NCBI GenBank assembly: GCA_002751075.1
Contig: NAOQ01000642.1
Location: 29,974-40,881 of the forward strand
Direction: 5' to 3'
From: Ichthyophonus hoferi
Taxonomy: Eukaryota > Opisthokonta > Ichthyosporea > Ichthyophonida > Ichthyophonidae
DNA: 10,908 bases
Position numbers and translations under genes: made by a program
Shown: positions 1 to 8,411 of the stretch, in pieces
How the letters are laid out: each line of letters starts with the position of its first letter
Numbering within the stretch: position 1 is the first letter of the stretch
The notes under the pieces: generated by a model
What the model was told of the DNA's origin: nothing
What the model saw: only the letters and a program-made list of their open reading frames with translations
Database searches by the model: none

Positions 1-94
1 TTCCATTACTATCCTATTATACTATTATCCTATTCCATTACTATCCTATTATACTATTATCCTATTCCATTACTATCCTATTATACTATTATCC
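1..94. repeat. Minisatellite, 32-bp unit, about 3 copies
   Basis: The unit starts at 1, 33 and 65. It begins TTCCATTACTATCC and continues with a TATTATACTATTATCC-like half, and the three copies look identical by eye. The array runs off the left edge, so its true length is unknown. After 94 it fades into a related C/T/A-rich stretch (95-135, CTACTATCCTACTACTACTT-like) that looks like decayed units. One strand is nearly free of G. Confidence 0.92.
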
Positions 95-1300
95 TCCCAT
101 ACTCCCCTACTATCCTACTACTACTTCTTATACAAAATCCTACAACTATATATTATCTTACATATATATACCTACTGGTCAGCTTTGATCCAATGGTAAT
201 TAAAGAATCATTAACTCGACCAATAAAATATTATTTCCACGTCTATAAAATACTAGTAATTCTTAAACATTAATAATAGCATTAACAATCAATGAGGTAA
301 TTAAGTAAATTATACATAAAAAAACAATTCGTCTATTTAAACATTATAGTTGTGGTACGTTTGTTTATATCTTCCAACCACAAGTACATATCTAACAAGC
401 TATACCTAACACCTATAACTAGATTATGGACTGATACATAGATGTAGATTAACCACACTTAGTTCAAAAGGCTAAAAGGACAGACTGCTGCTCTTCTACT
501 CTGTTAATTGCTGTTGTTTTCAATGATCCTGCAATTATAACAGATAGTACATTTAAGTTCCAACAATATATTTATTTTGTTATACGCAGATTGCCCATAC
601 AATTATATTCAAATCAATATTGATTACAATATTTGAGATATAATATTATATATATATATACAATACAAATGCTATTTTATTATGCACGACCAATAATAAC
701 GCTAAATAACTCTATAATATTGTTTTTAAAATTACTTGTCAAATTTGATTGCCAGTATGGGATATGTAGTAGGATATAATTAATATACCAATAACATAGT
801 AAAATCTACCTCTAATATGGATCTCTGAAAGACAAACATTTAAGAAAAAATAGTGGCAGATTTTTAATATATATATTATTCTTACTATTACTATTATTAC
901 TCACAAAAAACGTTTTATCTGATATATAAAATAAATAAATATCATAAGACGCCATAGCTATTACCTTAATATATATATGATATTTTATTATATTAGTGTA
1001 TTTTATTTTATTTTATTTTATTTTATTATACTTTATTGTGTGGTGTGGTATTATATTATATATTTTATATTATATTGTATTATATTATATTGTATTGTAT
1101 TGAGTTATAATATAATATACTAGACTATAGACACCATTTATAATATCTCGATCAGCCAAGATCCCGTTTTATTTTACTCCCATTTTCTATTTTTAAGCCC
1201 CTCTGTTTCTTTCCTTTCTGGATATTTTATAATTTATGGCAACTAAAATATATAACAGTATCATTGGTTGTTAGTGTGGGATGCACACCAATCATATCAC
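95..1300. other. AT-rich intergenic DNA, no gene seen
   Basis: No open frame of note and no recognisable protein motif is visible on either strand. The stretch contains short simple repeats: a TA run at about 648-660, more TA-rich runs near 867-880 and 970-980, and the 5-mer tract annotated separately. No structured RNA or splice-bounded exon could be supported. Confidence 0.6.
981..1125. repeat. Degenerate AT-rich 5-mer tract (TTTTA / TATTA / TATTG)
   Basis: A clean run of about five TTTTA units at 1001-1025 is followed by a longer mixture of TATTA, TATAT and TATTG units with occasional G (a TGTGGTGTGG island near 1040). It resembles the tract at 2365-2555 on the other side of the AP2-like relic. 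Slipped-strand expansion followed by point change is the simplest explanation. Confidence 0.8.
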
Positions 1301-1443
1301 TTAGACCTAGCTGTTAATTAGTGGTATGACATGTATATACTTTAAAAAAGGTATAATACTATCATTCAATGTACAGTTAGTTGGGGTGGTAGTTCCCATA
1401 ATTGGTAGTTGCAGCCTATGAGAGGGAAGTTGGTGGAAGGATA

Positions 1444-1467
1444 GCTCTCTCTCTCTTTCTCTCTCCA
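1444..1467. repeat. TC/GA microsatellite
   Basis: This is a near-perfect CT dinucleotide run with one interruption. On the minus strand it lies in the open frame just after the second AP2-like domain and would be read as alternating Glu-Arg. It is either a low-complexity tail of that gene or a later expansion within the relic. Confidence 0.85.
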
Positions 1468-2232
1468 GACTGGGATATTTCTTGTTGGCGCAAAGCTCTA
1501 AAACACGTTTGTCATAGGCCATTGCTGCAGCTCTTGTGGTAGAATGATAGCTAATATGTCTCTTGATTTTGATAATTTTATAGGTCTGTATGGCCACATG
1601 AGGGTCCATTGCCCTCTTACTATCCTTCTACACACCAATCAAAGAGTGACCCAGTGTGAGTGACTCCTATCCTTTATAGTGAGGTATTCTTGTTGCTTTG
1701 GGAAATTAAGTTTTCTGATTTTTTGTACCTTGGTTAACAAGGTCTTCCTAACTAGATTACCACAAACTAAAGCTGCCTGTAGGGCACTAGCATAACAACT
1801 ACCATTACATTTAGTACCTGTGTGGTCTGTGTATTGAGTTGACCAATACTTCTTATATCCTTCATTAAAATACCTTTTATTTCATGTAATACCATTATAA
1901 ATAGATGACTTAGTACTAATTTTATTAAACCACTCCAGGACTTCATTTATTCTCACACTATTGTCAGCCTCTATGGGTCGTTCTCCCCCCAATCTCTCCC
2001 AGTTGGTTTTTGTCCTTAGTGGTATTATCCTATGCTCTTTCATAATGGTTACAAATAGATCACAGACCCTCCTACCTTCCTCCAGGTCTGTCATATAGCC
2101 AATACGATGGTTGATGAGCATAATCTTTATTTTCTTTTCCCCCCTCCTAGTAGTTTCAATCACACCTATATAGGAGAGTGGTGATATATGTGGGATGGTG
2201 CCATAGGCCAGGCAGGGTGATAGAGGGTGCAC
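1448..2232 (-). pseudogene. Decayed gene with two tandem AP2/ERF-like DNA-binding domains
   Basis: Read on the minus strand, the first block is an open frame from 2232 to 1882. It contains GYMTDLEEGRRVCDLF and ends in SSIYNGIT. The same frame past the TGA at 1884-1882 gives NKRYF, YWSTQYTDHTGTK, ASALQAALVCGNLVRK and KLNFP (to about 1699). This matches the AP2 layout: S-x-Y-x-G-V-x-W-x-K, a basic strand, an Ala-rich helix, then LNFP. A second block at about 1660-1463, in another frame, has GHSLIGV, a TAG at 1630-1628, KDSKR, KIKRHISYHSTTRAAAMAY and KKYPSLE, again the order of an AP2 domain. AP2 domains bind DNA in plant, algal and alveolate regulators and in some HNH homing endonucleases; no HNH motif is visible here. 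Both in-frame stops fall where the family usually has Trp, so a dead copy is likely. Unseen introns or a variant code are alternatives. The N-terminal part has no recognised domain. The open frame continues past the TC tract to 1307 without recognisable content. Confidence 0.68.
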
Positions 2233-2364
2233 TATGGGACTATCCAGGTGGGCAAGCTAAAACAGCCCACCCCAAGGGGATTTGGGCCTATTTAGCCTTA
2301 GGACAGCCTGTAAGATTTGAACAAGACACCTTAGCATGGTCTAAGGGAGGGGGAGAGTAAAGAA
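2233..2364. other. Higher-GC spacer upstream of the AP2-like relic
   Basis: This short stretch is visibly richer in G and C than its surroundings. It is open on the plus strand (2178-2360), but that frame overlaps the start of the AP2-like frame on the other strand and shows no domain, so it was not called as a gene. It may hold the 5' part of the AP2-like gene. Acceptor-like TATATAG and TCTTACAG sequences occur on the minus strand near 2169 and 2310, but no exon pair can be proved. Confidence 0.35.
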
Positions 2365-2555
2365 TATTAATCATTATTATAGTATAGTGTAGTGTAAAAT
2401 TATATAGCATAGTAAAGTGTAGCATATTGTATTATATTATAGTATATTATAGTATATGATAGTATATTAGTGTATAGTATAGTGTATTATATTGCATTAT
2501 ATTATATTATATTATCTTATAACACAGAATAATATAATATATTATATTATGCCCC
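2365..2555. repeat. Degenerate AT-rich 5-mer tract (TATAG / TATTA)
   Basis: Long runs of TATAG, TATTA and TGTAG-like units with frequent one-base changes fill this stretch, which has no coding content. It separates the AP2-like relic from the retroelement and is similar in kind to 981-1125. Confidence 0.8.
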
Positions 2556-2612
2556 TTCCTCCTGCCACCTCCCACTATATTATAATCTCCTGCTTTGGCC
2601 TCGATCATCTCT

Positions 2613-2972
2613 TCATCTTATAGTGCACAGATGAGACACGAGACTTGTGTTGAAATCCATTACCAAATTCAGGTAAGTTTGGGCGGCATACTTGTTCTTC
2701 AAAGCTTGCCAAACATCGTAAGCAAACAAGTTTCCTGAGAAACCAATTTCTCTTTTAATGTTTGTGTTTATGCATCTTCCAATGATGCCCCGCACAAAGA
2801 CCTCCTGTTTGGTTGGAGTGCTTGCCCTTTCCACTTTGTTGGGATTGTAGCTCAGCACCTCCAGAAAACCTTGCTCCGTCAGTAAAAATTCAACCTCCAA
2901 CTTCCAGTTTCCGAACGATGGACAGCCGTCTTTGTTGCCACAAGAAACAATTTGGTCTTGGGAAACACTCAT
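2613..2972 (-). mobile_element. Ty1/copia gag-like fragment, opposite strand to pol
   Basis: This is a 119-residue open frame starting at the ATG at 2972. It has the layout of copia-type Gag N-terminal regions (the UBN2 / retrotran_gag families). An early WKLEVEFLLTEQGFLEVL block matches the usual Trp-plus-helix pattern. A middle block follows (GIIGRCINTN), then the AYDVWQALKNKYAAQT block that corresponds to the family's 'a-DVW-x-LK-x-Y' signature. Gag forms the particle shell of the element. The fragment covers only the front part of a typical Gag. It lies head-to-head with the pol remains on the plus strand, so it is either an inverted piece of the same element or part of a different copy. 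It looks less worn and somewhat more GC-rich than the pol region. The assignment rests on pattern, not on a search. Confidence 0.7.
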
Positions 2973-3059
2973 AGACTCAATTGCTCTAGTTATAGCCTTT
3001 CAACAGAATATGAGGCTTGCAATAAGTCCAAGGCCAAGCATGTCTGCTATCCTGTCCAC

Positions 3060-3410
3060 ATTTACAGAGCCACCAGATTACCGTAGAGAATTCACTCAGA
3101 TATTATTGGTCCACTTAGGCACTCATAATCAGGATACAAATATATATAGTGGTTTACTCAGAAGTATTTGCACTATGTAGTCATCCTCCTGCCGAGGAAG
3201 AAGTCAGAAGATTTCCAAGCTTTCAAGAACTATCATACTTTTGTTGCAGAAAAACATGATAAGCCCATGCCAACCTTAGTTACTGGCAATGGGTCTGAGT
3301 TTGTGAACTCAGCCTTTAGCAGCTTCCTGACTAAACACAGGATATTATACCAAACTACAGTCCCTGACCTCCCTCAACAGAATGGGAGGAGTAGACGTCT
3401 AAGCTAAACA
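3060..3410 (+). mobile_element. Copia integrase core remnant
   Basis: The 3168-3407 frame carries KKSEDFQAFKNYHTFVAEK, then a TLVTGNGSEFVNSAF block and a TVPDLPQQNG block. These are the standard copia integrase sequences around the second catalytic Asp and the 'P-x-x-QQNG' turn. Upstream, about 3060-3170, weaker similarity to the start of the core follows the expected order. In live elements integrase inserts the DNA copy into the genome. This copy is a fossil. Confidence 0.88.
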
Positions 3411-4255
3411 TTGTTCATTATAATCAGAAGCTGTTTAATAGAAAGCGGATTATCAGGGAAGTTTTGAGATGAAGCAGTAAAGACTGCAACATTTACCCAT
3501 TATGTACTGCCCTTCCAAAGTCTGAGCAAAACTGACCTTCAATGACATTTGTGGCACCAAACTATAGCACCTATTAATCTTCTGAGAGTATTTGGATGCA
3601 AATGCTTCTACAAGATTGGATTGACACTATGGACTAGATATCACCTCATACAAGTAAGACAATATTATTGAGCTATCAGCACACCCAGAGGGCTAGCTGA
3701 CTTCCGGATAAAAAGAGCAAGAAGGTAGTGGTGGGTAGAGATGTATGCTTTTAGGAGACAAACTTTTCTTTTTACAAGGGTTGACCTCTTAAATCCATAC
3801 TTCCTTCCCTGCCTTCCACTAAGATTAGTAAGGACGGTCTAGGGAAATCAATTGAACCCCATAAAGCATTTCCATAACAGATGTTTACTCAAGAGAATCA
3901 AGGCATAGAGGACAACACTCCAAAAATGGTGAAGCTGACTGATTAGTCAGCATCTAAAGGGGAGTCTGGTGAGTCTATGATGGTAGCCAAACCAACCGTC
4001 AAGAAAGACAAAAACCCTTTAACTCTCAACTCAACAACCAAGGTTTTGCCAAAGTACTTGCCAAATGAGAGGGAGTCTCAAGGTTCTATTCTTTAGAAAC
4101 ATCTTGGGAAATATAATTATACACCATTCATACCATGCTCAGAACTATAATGCTCCAAGAACCTCTCTACTGACCCTGCCTTGTACTACATTATTACCCT
4201 ACATGTATGGTCTCAGTGTTCCAAAGTTTGTGTTAGTTGTTTTGAAGTCCCATCT
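3411..4255 (+). mobile_element. Copia pol linker between integrase and reverse transcriptase, heavily worn
   Basis: This stretch sits where copia elements carry the integrase C-terminal part and the variable linker. Short traces of the family's 'LRVFGCKCFYK' block can be read near 3580-3620. The rest, including the open frame at 4065-4265, shows no domain of its own and is best read as element-derived filler. Confidence 0.55.
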
Positions 4256-5160
4256 CTGTCCATAATGGGAAAAGGCATGCAGCAGGAGATAAAGACCCTA
4301 CAGTACAGCACCATATGGCCATTGGTAAATTAAATCCCATCTGAAGCAATGTGAATCTTCAATTTAATGCCAGGTATGACAGCCATGGTACTATTAACAG
4401 GTACAAAGCCCAACTTGTAGTCATGGATGACTATTAACATCCCAATATGAATTACTTAAACATTGCGTCCTCAGTGTGCTCCTTGACTTTGATTTGCATC
4501 CTCCTGGTGTTAGCTGTAGCTCATAGCCTGTAAGTTACCCAGCTTAATATAGTTAGAGTCTACTTAAATAGTAGACTTGGGGAGGACCTCTACATGTACC
4601 AACCAAAGGAATTTGTTAATCCTGACATAACAAAAGAGGTATATAAGATTTAGCATTTATTATATGGTCTGAATTACTCTGCTTTGGAATAGAAACATAT
4701 TTTAATAGCATTTTTAGCAGGATAACATCTGCTCACTATTAGTGCTAACTCGTGTTTATTTCCACCACAAGGTGTGCCTTATTTTTTAGCCATTTGTGTA
4801 TATGTCAATGACATGTTAAGAGTGACTAATAAAGAGGCTGCTGTTGACCCTCTCATCAACAGCATGAAAAAAACTTTTAACACAAAAGAACTGGGATTCC
4901 TTTAAAAGTATTTTGGATACCAAATATTGAAGAATGGGAATGATTATGTTTGTTATCTCAAGAACAACATGTGAGAGAAATTGTTTTAAAAAATGTCTTG
5001 GCTAGTGCCAAGCACATCATGTTACTGATACTACCCAGTTAAGTAGCAGCTTAGATTTAGCAACCTACAATAATTCTATTTGGAACCTAAGGGACTACTA
5101 AATGGTTATAGGATGCCTCCTATGGGTCTCCAGATTTATCCATCCAGATATTGCTTTCGC
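4256..5160 (+). mobile_element. Copia reverse transcriptase remnant (RVT_2 family)
   Basis: The start is marked by a 'M-x-x-E-x-x-x-L-x-x-x-x-x-W-x-LV' block near 4265-4330. It is followed by traces of 'RYKAxLV' near 4400, 'EDLYMYQPKEFVNP' near 4580-4620, and the catalytic 'YV-x-D-M' box near 4800-4815 with KKTFNTKELGFL about 4870-4905. This order and spacing are those of the copia reverse transcriptase, which copies element RNA into DNA. The domain is scattered over several frames and cannot be functional. Confidence 0.85.
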
Positions 5161-5742
5161 TGTAACATTCTTAGGTTATTTTTTTTCCAATCCTTCCAGC
5201 TCACATTAGAAGATGGTATTCCATGTGATAACCTGCTTGAAATCCTATGCAAACAAAGGCATAGTCTATCATTATAAGCCCCTAAAACCTACTGCTGACA
5301 CAGATGTCAATTTTGTTGGGGATATGAACTCAAGAAAGTCTAAAATTGGTGTTTTGCTCTTTATCTTGGATTATCTAGTTTTCAGGATAAGTATAAAACA
5401 GACCATGGTGGACACCTCCAGTACCACAGCTGAGTACATAACTCTATCTACCATTATTACTTATAAAACTGTCTGAATAATAGACTTTTTGGATTGCCTA
5501 GGTATTGTCTCAAAGCCCGTTCCAATGTTCAAAGACAATCAGTCAGCTATAAGGATCACTGAAAACAATGGGGTTACTAGGAATGTAAAACGTATCTAAG
5601 TAAATTACCATTACACCAAGGCTGTCATTAAAAATGGCAGGTTAGTGATGAACCAAGTCCCAGTGGCAGAACAGAAGGCCAACATCTGCACTAAAATGTT
5701 TTCCTTGACAGATTTTATGAGTCAACTAGCTTTAAAGATGTA
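5161..5742 (+). mobile_element. Copia RNase H and C-terminal tail remnant
   Basis: The frame at 5213-5476 holds NSRKSKIGVLLFIL, ISIKQTMVDTSSTTAEY and ITLS. These match the copia RNase H blocks 'RKSTSGYVF', 'SKKQ-x-x-VA-x-SSTEAEY' and the following helix. Further on (about 5480-5742), FKDNQSAIRI, VNYHYTKAVI and ANICTKMFSLTDF match the family's 'DNQSAI', 'HI-x-V-x-YH' and 'AD-x-x-TK' tail. This marks the true 3' end of Pol. RNase H removes the RNA template during copying. The remnant is dead. Confidence 0.88.
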
Positions 5743-5767
5743 AGATTATATTTCTTTAAGTATCTAG

Positions 5768-5780
5768 AGATGTAGGGAAG
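5768..5780 (+). promoter_or_regulatory. Probable polypurine tract of the copia element
   Basis: AGATGTAGGGAAG lies 26 bases after the end of the Pol tail and directly before TGTTTTAATATA. In copia elements a purine-rich primer site of this sort precedes the 3' LTR, which opens with TG. The placement is inferred from position and composition. Confidence 0.5.
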
Positions 5781-5990
5781 TGTTTTAATATATACTAATA
5801 TCAGCATATTTTGTGTTTTACGAGTAGCATATATACAGATCATGAGTAAATTAGAAACGCTGTATTACTTAAAAAGCTTAGGCCTAATTAATTAGTAATA
5901 ATGAATTTTACATAAATCTCATTACCATAGCAGTGCAATACTTAGTAATTTGTCCAACGTTAATTTTGGGAATATTTTTTTGATGCGTTT
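5781..5990 (+). repeat. Candidate 3' LTR start (end unknown)
   Basis: The sequence begins TGTTTTAATATATAC right after the purine-rich stretch and contains TATA-like runs. No second copy is seen upstream of the element in this window, so neither the LTR status nor the right boundary can be confirmed. The end given is only a rough guess. Confidence 0.35.
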
Positions 5991-6680
5991 AACCAATAAT
6001 AGATATAAGAAATTGTTACAAATAGATTTGCAGTCATACATATACATCAATTAATCCCCAGGAAATACAATTGGTAGGCAACGCATTCATCCGATAGGAA
6101 CAAACTAATAGAGTGGCTCTTACTTAATTTAGTGAAATTCGTATAGCTAGGATAGATCCAATATATTACATTACATTTAATTATACGTTTACACTGATCA
6201 AACAAATTCCCTGATGAAATCTGCCTGGCAGCGGATAAAAGGGAGTTACGCATCTTAATAAAGAGACCAGGTTACACACAAAACAATACAACTTCTAATA
6301 AAAATTAATCCAGTTTGAATTAGAGTATAACCTTGGCACTCAGTATAATTTAGTTAATTCTTATACTGGTATATAGATAAAGCGCAAGTAAAAAACAAAA
6401 ATTAGAGGTAATAATTTCATAAAGGAACATCCTCTAGTTAAATGGACTTCCCCTATCAAAAATAGACATCTCCTAGCAAAGTAAGTATAAGCTTTAGGTC
6501 CAATATTTAACTTTCAAGCTAAGCCTAATTTAAGTAACTATTAGTCAGTCACTTATTTTGCAACTATATGACTAAAACTCTAGTCTACATCAAATACAAC
6601 AAATCTAAACTTAAATAAATGTTGCTTAAATTTCATAATAAAATTGTTTATTTTTATTATTAAGGTATGCTTAGAACATG
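5991..6680. other. AT-rich intergenic DNA, no gene seen
   Basis: No domain or convincing coding frame appears on either strand. The minus-strand open stretch at 6047-6253 shows no recognisable content. Part of the left end may still belong to the element's LTR. The right end (T-rich, ending TTATTAAG at about 6656-6663) looks like a splice-acceptor context in front of the open frame at 6682, but this is not proved. Confidence 0.5.
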
Positions 6681-6681
6681 A

Positions 6682-6963
6682 GTTCTAAGTTCTCCTAATG
6701 ATGTTATCATTCTACCTAAACACAAGCTTCTGTTTACCCCTATCACTTGTGCTTGGTCTGTGGGAGTTGGCAAGAAAGTGAAAGTTTCACTTCCTTCTGA
6801 TTCTGAAAATTTTACTGTTTCTGACAACCACCAGTCTGATAAGACTCAGCTCCTAGCAGATATTGATTTTAACACAGCTTCAAATGATACATTTGGATTC
6901 ACAATCTCCGAAGACTTGGCCTCTTTTGATTCACTTTATGACTCTGGAAAAATTGAAAAATAA
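6682..6963 (+). CDS. Possible small or partial gene, Ser/Asp-rich, unknown function
   Basis: The frame is open for 93 codons, from just after the TGA at 6679-6681 to the TAA at 6961-6963, with no ATG in it. It would therefore be a last exon, a fragment, or a relic. It reads VLSSPNDVIILPKHKLLFTP, then a Val/Lys block (GVGKKVKVSLP), then a Ser/Thr/Asp-rich acidic C-terminus (SEDLASFDSLYDSGKIEK). The amino-acid make-up and codon use look protein-like, unlike the AT-rich flanks. No domain is recognised and no transmembrane segment is seen. A T-rich stretch and an AG lie just upstream, as at an intron end. It could also be part of an unrecognised repeat. Confidence 0.35.
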   Translation, partial: VLSSPNDVIILPKHKLLFTPITCAWSVGVGKKVKVSLPSDSENFTVSDNHQSDKTQLLADIDFNTASNDTFGFTISEDLASFDSLYDSGKIEK

Positions 6964-6989
6964 TTTGTTAAACTCAATCAGACTTAGAG

Positions 6990-7750
6990 AATGCCTGAGA
7001 ATAGGGTCAATGTGGGCTGCAAAAGTTAAGTTGGTTTGGTTGGCGGTAATTGCCTTTACTGGGGCTGCTCATGAAGTAAGCAGTAGGGCCTCTACCTCAT
7101 GACAGTAAAGGATAATAAAGAATCAGTATGATGGAATTGGATAGAGGGTGACAAGAGAGATGCATATAGGGTCAGGTACTGATTGACAATGAGTAATGTT
7201 GACTAGAAGATAATCTAGTTAATTGATGGTTTTGCTCTGTGCATTTAAAAGCTAATAGCTCAGAATCAATCAGAGAAGTGTCTTGATTAACTGATTGCAA
7301 ATTCCTAATTTACTGATGTGAGCGCTAAGCTTGTAACCAGGTAGTTAATTTTACTGTGAGCTCATCAACATGTGCAGTTATGGGGGCAGATGATTTCAAC
7401 AATAGCTACCTGGTTTTGGCATTTATCTGGGAAAAAGTATGATGGATGTCAGTAATATCTGTGGCATAATTAGGTTGACATTCATACTTTTGACAGGGTT
7501 ATGAGGACAAGAATGGACTGAAGCAGATGCAGCCAAAAGAGGTTTCTGTTGACCAGAAAGATGAGAGACAACAGTACATGATATGTTTCTGCGGTATAAA
7601 TTGACAGCTAGCAGACTTAGATGTGGGGCCGTTGAAAGAACCAACACTGTAATTGAGACTGGGAAAGGGCATTTATAGATTAGTGAAGGCATTGATCAGA
7701 TGATTGTTGAAAGTGTAGGATAAATAAATAGCTGGATGAGCAATTGATTG
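6990..7750 (-). pseudogene. Degenerate coding-like stretch, unknown origin
   Basis: On the minus strand several consecutive stretches read like protein but in changing frames. About 7690-7423 is open for 89 codons (AVNLYRRNISCTVVSHLSGQ). The segment near 7390-7327 reads APITAHVDELTVKLTTWLQA. The segment near 7280-7180 reads LIDSELLAFKCTEQNHQLTR, and GNYRQPNQLNFCSPH appears near 7050-7010. The composition (Ser, Gln, Asn, Cys) is more protein-like than the flanks. No family is recognised. It may be the remains of a transposable element or host gene. Chance open frames remain possible. Confidence 0.3.
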
Positions 7751-7975
7751 ACTCAAGAGAAAGTCGATTCACGGAAGATGTTTCAGAAATTGCAAGGTAA
7801 AGATTAAAAGTAGTAAAAGAAGCATGATAAGAGCCCATAAACCTATTGGAAATAAAACTAGTATCTACTTTACTGAGTTCTTTTTGATATGCAATGTTCC
7901 TAACTTCTGTTAGATAATCTAGATTTAAATATTTATTACTAGGTAAAAGACAAGCTAAAGTCCTTTGAGTTCTGC

Positions 7976-8191
7976 TTACAGTACACGCAATTGTTCTGAG
8001 TCCTGAAACACTTTAACCTTATTACCCTGCAACTTACAATATGTGCAATAGCTATAATAGAAACTACTGTGATTATAGATGAGCACTATACAGGTATCCT
8101 CTAATAGTTCAACTGTACCAAGTTTGATTAATTGACCTTTTAGTAAAAAATTAGAATGACAAATTTCTATTGCACAAGAATAGGAAGACAT
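7976..8191 (-). CDS. Possible small Cys-containing protein or relic, unknown
   Basis: A 71-codon frame runs from an ATG at 8191 to a TAA. It contains CHSNFLLKGQLIKLGTVELL and then YCTYCKLQGNKVKVF, so one C-x-x-C pair is present, but a full zinc-binding set is not. There is no clear promoter, poly-A signal or neighbour that would support expression. The frame could be a chance open stretch. Confidence 0.2.
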   Translation of the reverse strand: MSSYSCAIEICHSNFLLKGQLIKLGTVELLEDTCIVLIYNHSSFYYSYCTYCKLQGNKVKVFQDSEQLRVL

Positions 8192-8312
8192 AATATAATT
8201 GAATAATAGGATAAGTAAAAATTTTTTTGGAAAAGCTTTTACATATATTTGAAAACAGTCACTTTATTAGTGTTTTAAGAACATATCATATAGGAATAGT
8301 AGTAAAAAATAC

Positions 8313-8411
8313 CAATAGATGTAAATGTAAAATTATGATTGGTTTATTTTGTATAAGAATGTCAATAAGTGTATGTGTAAAGTTTTGACTAGTTTCTGTA
8401 TATAGAAACTA
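8313..8411. repeat. Degenerate tandem repeat, 50-bp period, two copies
   Basis: The copy starting CAATAGATGTAAATGTAAA at 8313 is followed at 8363 by CAATAAGTGTATGTGTAAA. The two halves stay similar through TGATTGGTTT / TGACTAGTTT to GTATAAGAA / TATAGAA, at roughly three quarters identity by eye. The second copy ends in a palindrome (see next feature). Confidence 0.6.

Larger units (their letters stand above)
2990..5780 (+). mobile_element. Ty1/copia-type LTR retroelement, internal pol region, old and broken
   Basis: Remains of a copia-class Pol appear in the diagnostic order integrase, then reverse transcriptase, then RNase H, which separates Ty1/copia from Ty3/gypsy. Recognisable blocks are the integrase core (about 3060-3410), the reverse transcriptase (about 4260-5160) and RNase H with the C-terminal tail (about 5160-5742). 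The element is clearly dead, with many breaks spread over its length. No matching pair of LTRs is visible, so its age can only be judged as old from the wear. The protease and the 5' LTR could not be recognised. The opposed gag-like frame at 2613-2972 suggests rearrangement, or one element placed against another. Confidence 0.9.

Noticed and set aside
981-1125. Telomere-like repeat array
   Set aside because: The units are AT-only with irregular changes and lack the G-rich strand typical of telomere repeats.
1448-1884. Nonstandard genetic code as the explanation for TGA in the AP2-like relic
   Set aside because: A TAG also occurs at an expected Trp site and the two domains lie in different frames, so decay of a dead copy explains the data more simply.
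2178-2360. Plus-strand open frame of 60 codons
   Set aside because: It overlaps the AP2-like frame on the other strand, has no recognisable motif, and is open mainly because of locally higher GC content.
2932-3180. Plus-strand frame as a separate host gene
   Set aside because: It spans the edge between the gag-like and integrase remains. Its later half fits the front of a copia integrase, so it is part of the fossil element.
5080-5277. Plus-strand frame of 65 codons as an independent gene
   Set aside because: It lies within the copia region between the reverse transcriptase and RNase H remains, and its content is explained by the element.
6047-6253. Minus-strand open frame of 68 codons
   Set aside because: No domain, no composition shift from the AT-rich flanks, and the length is within chance expectation.
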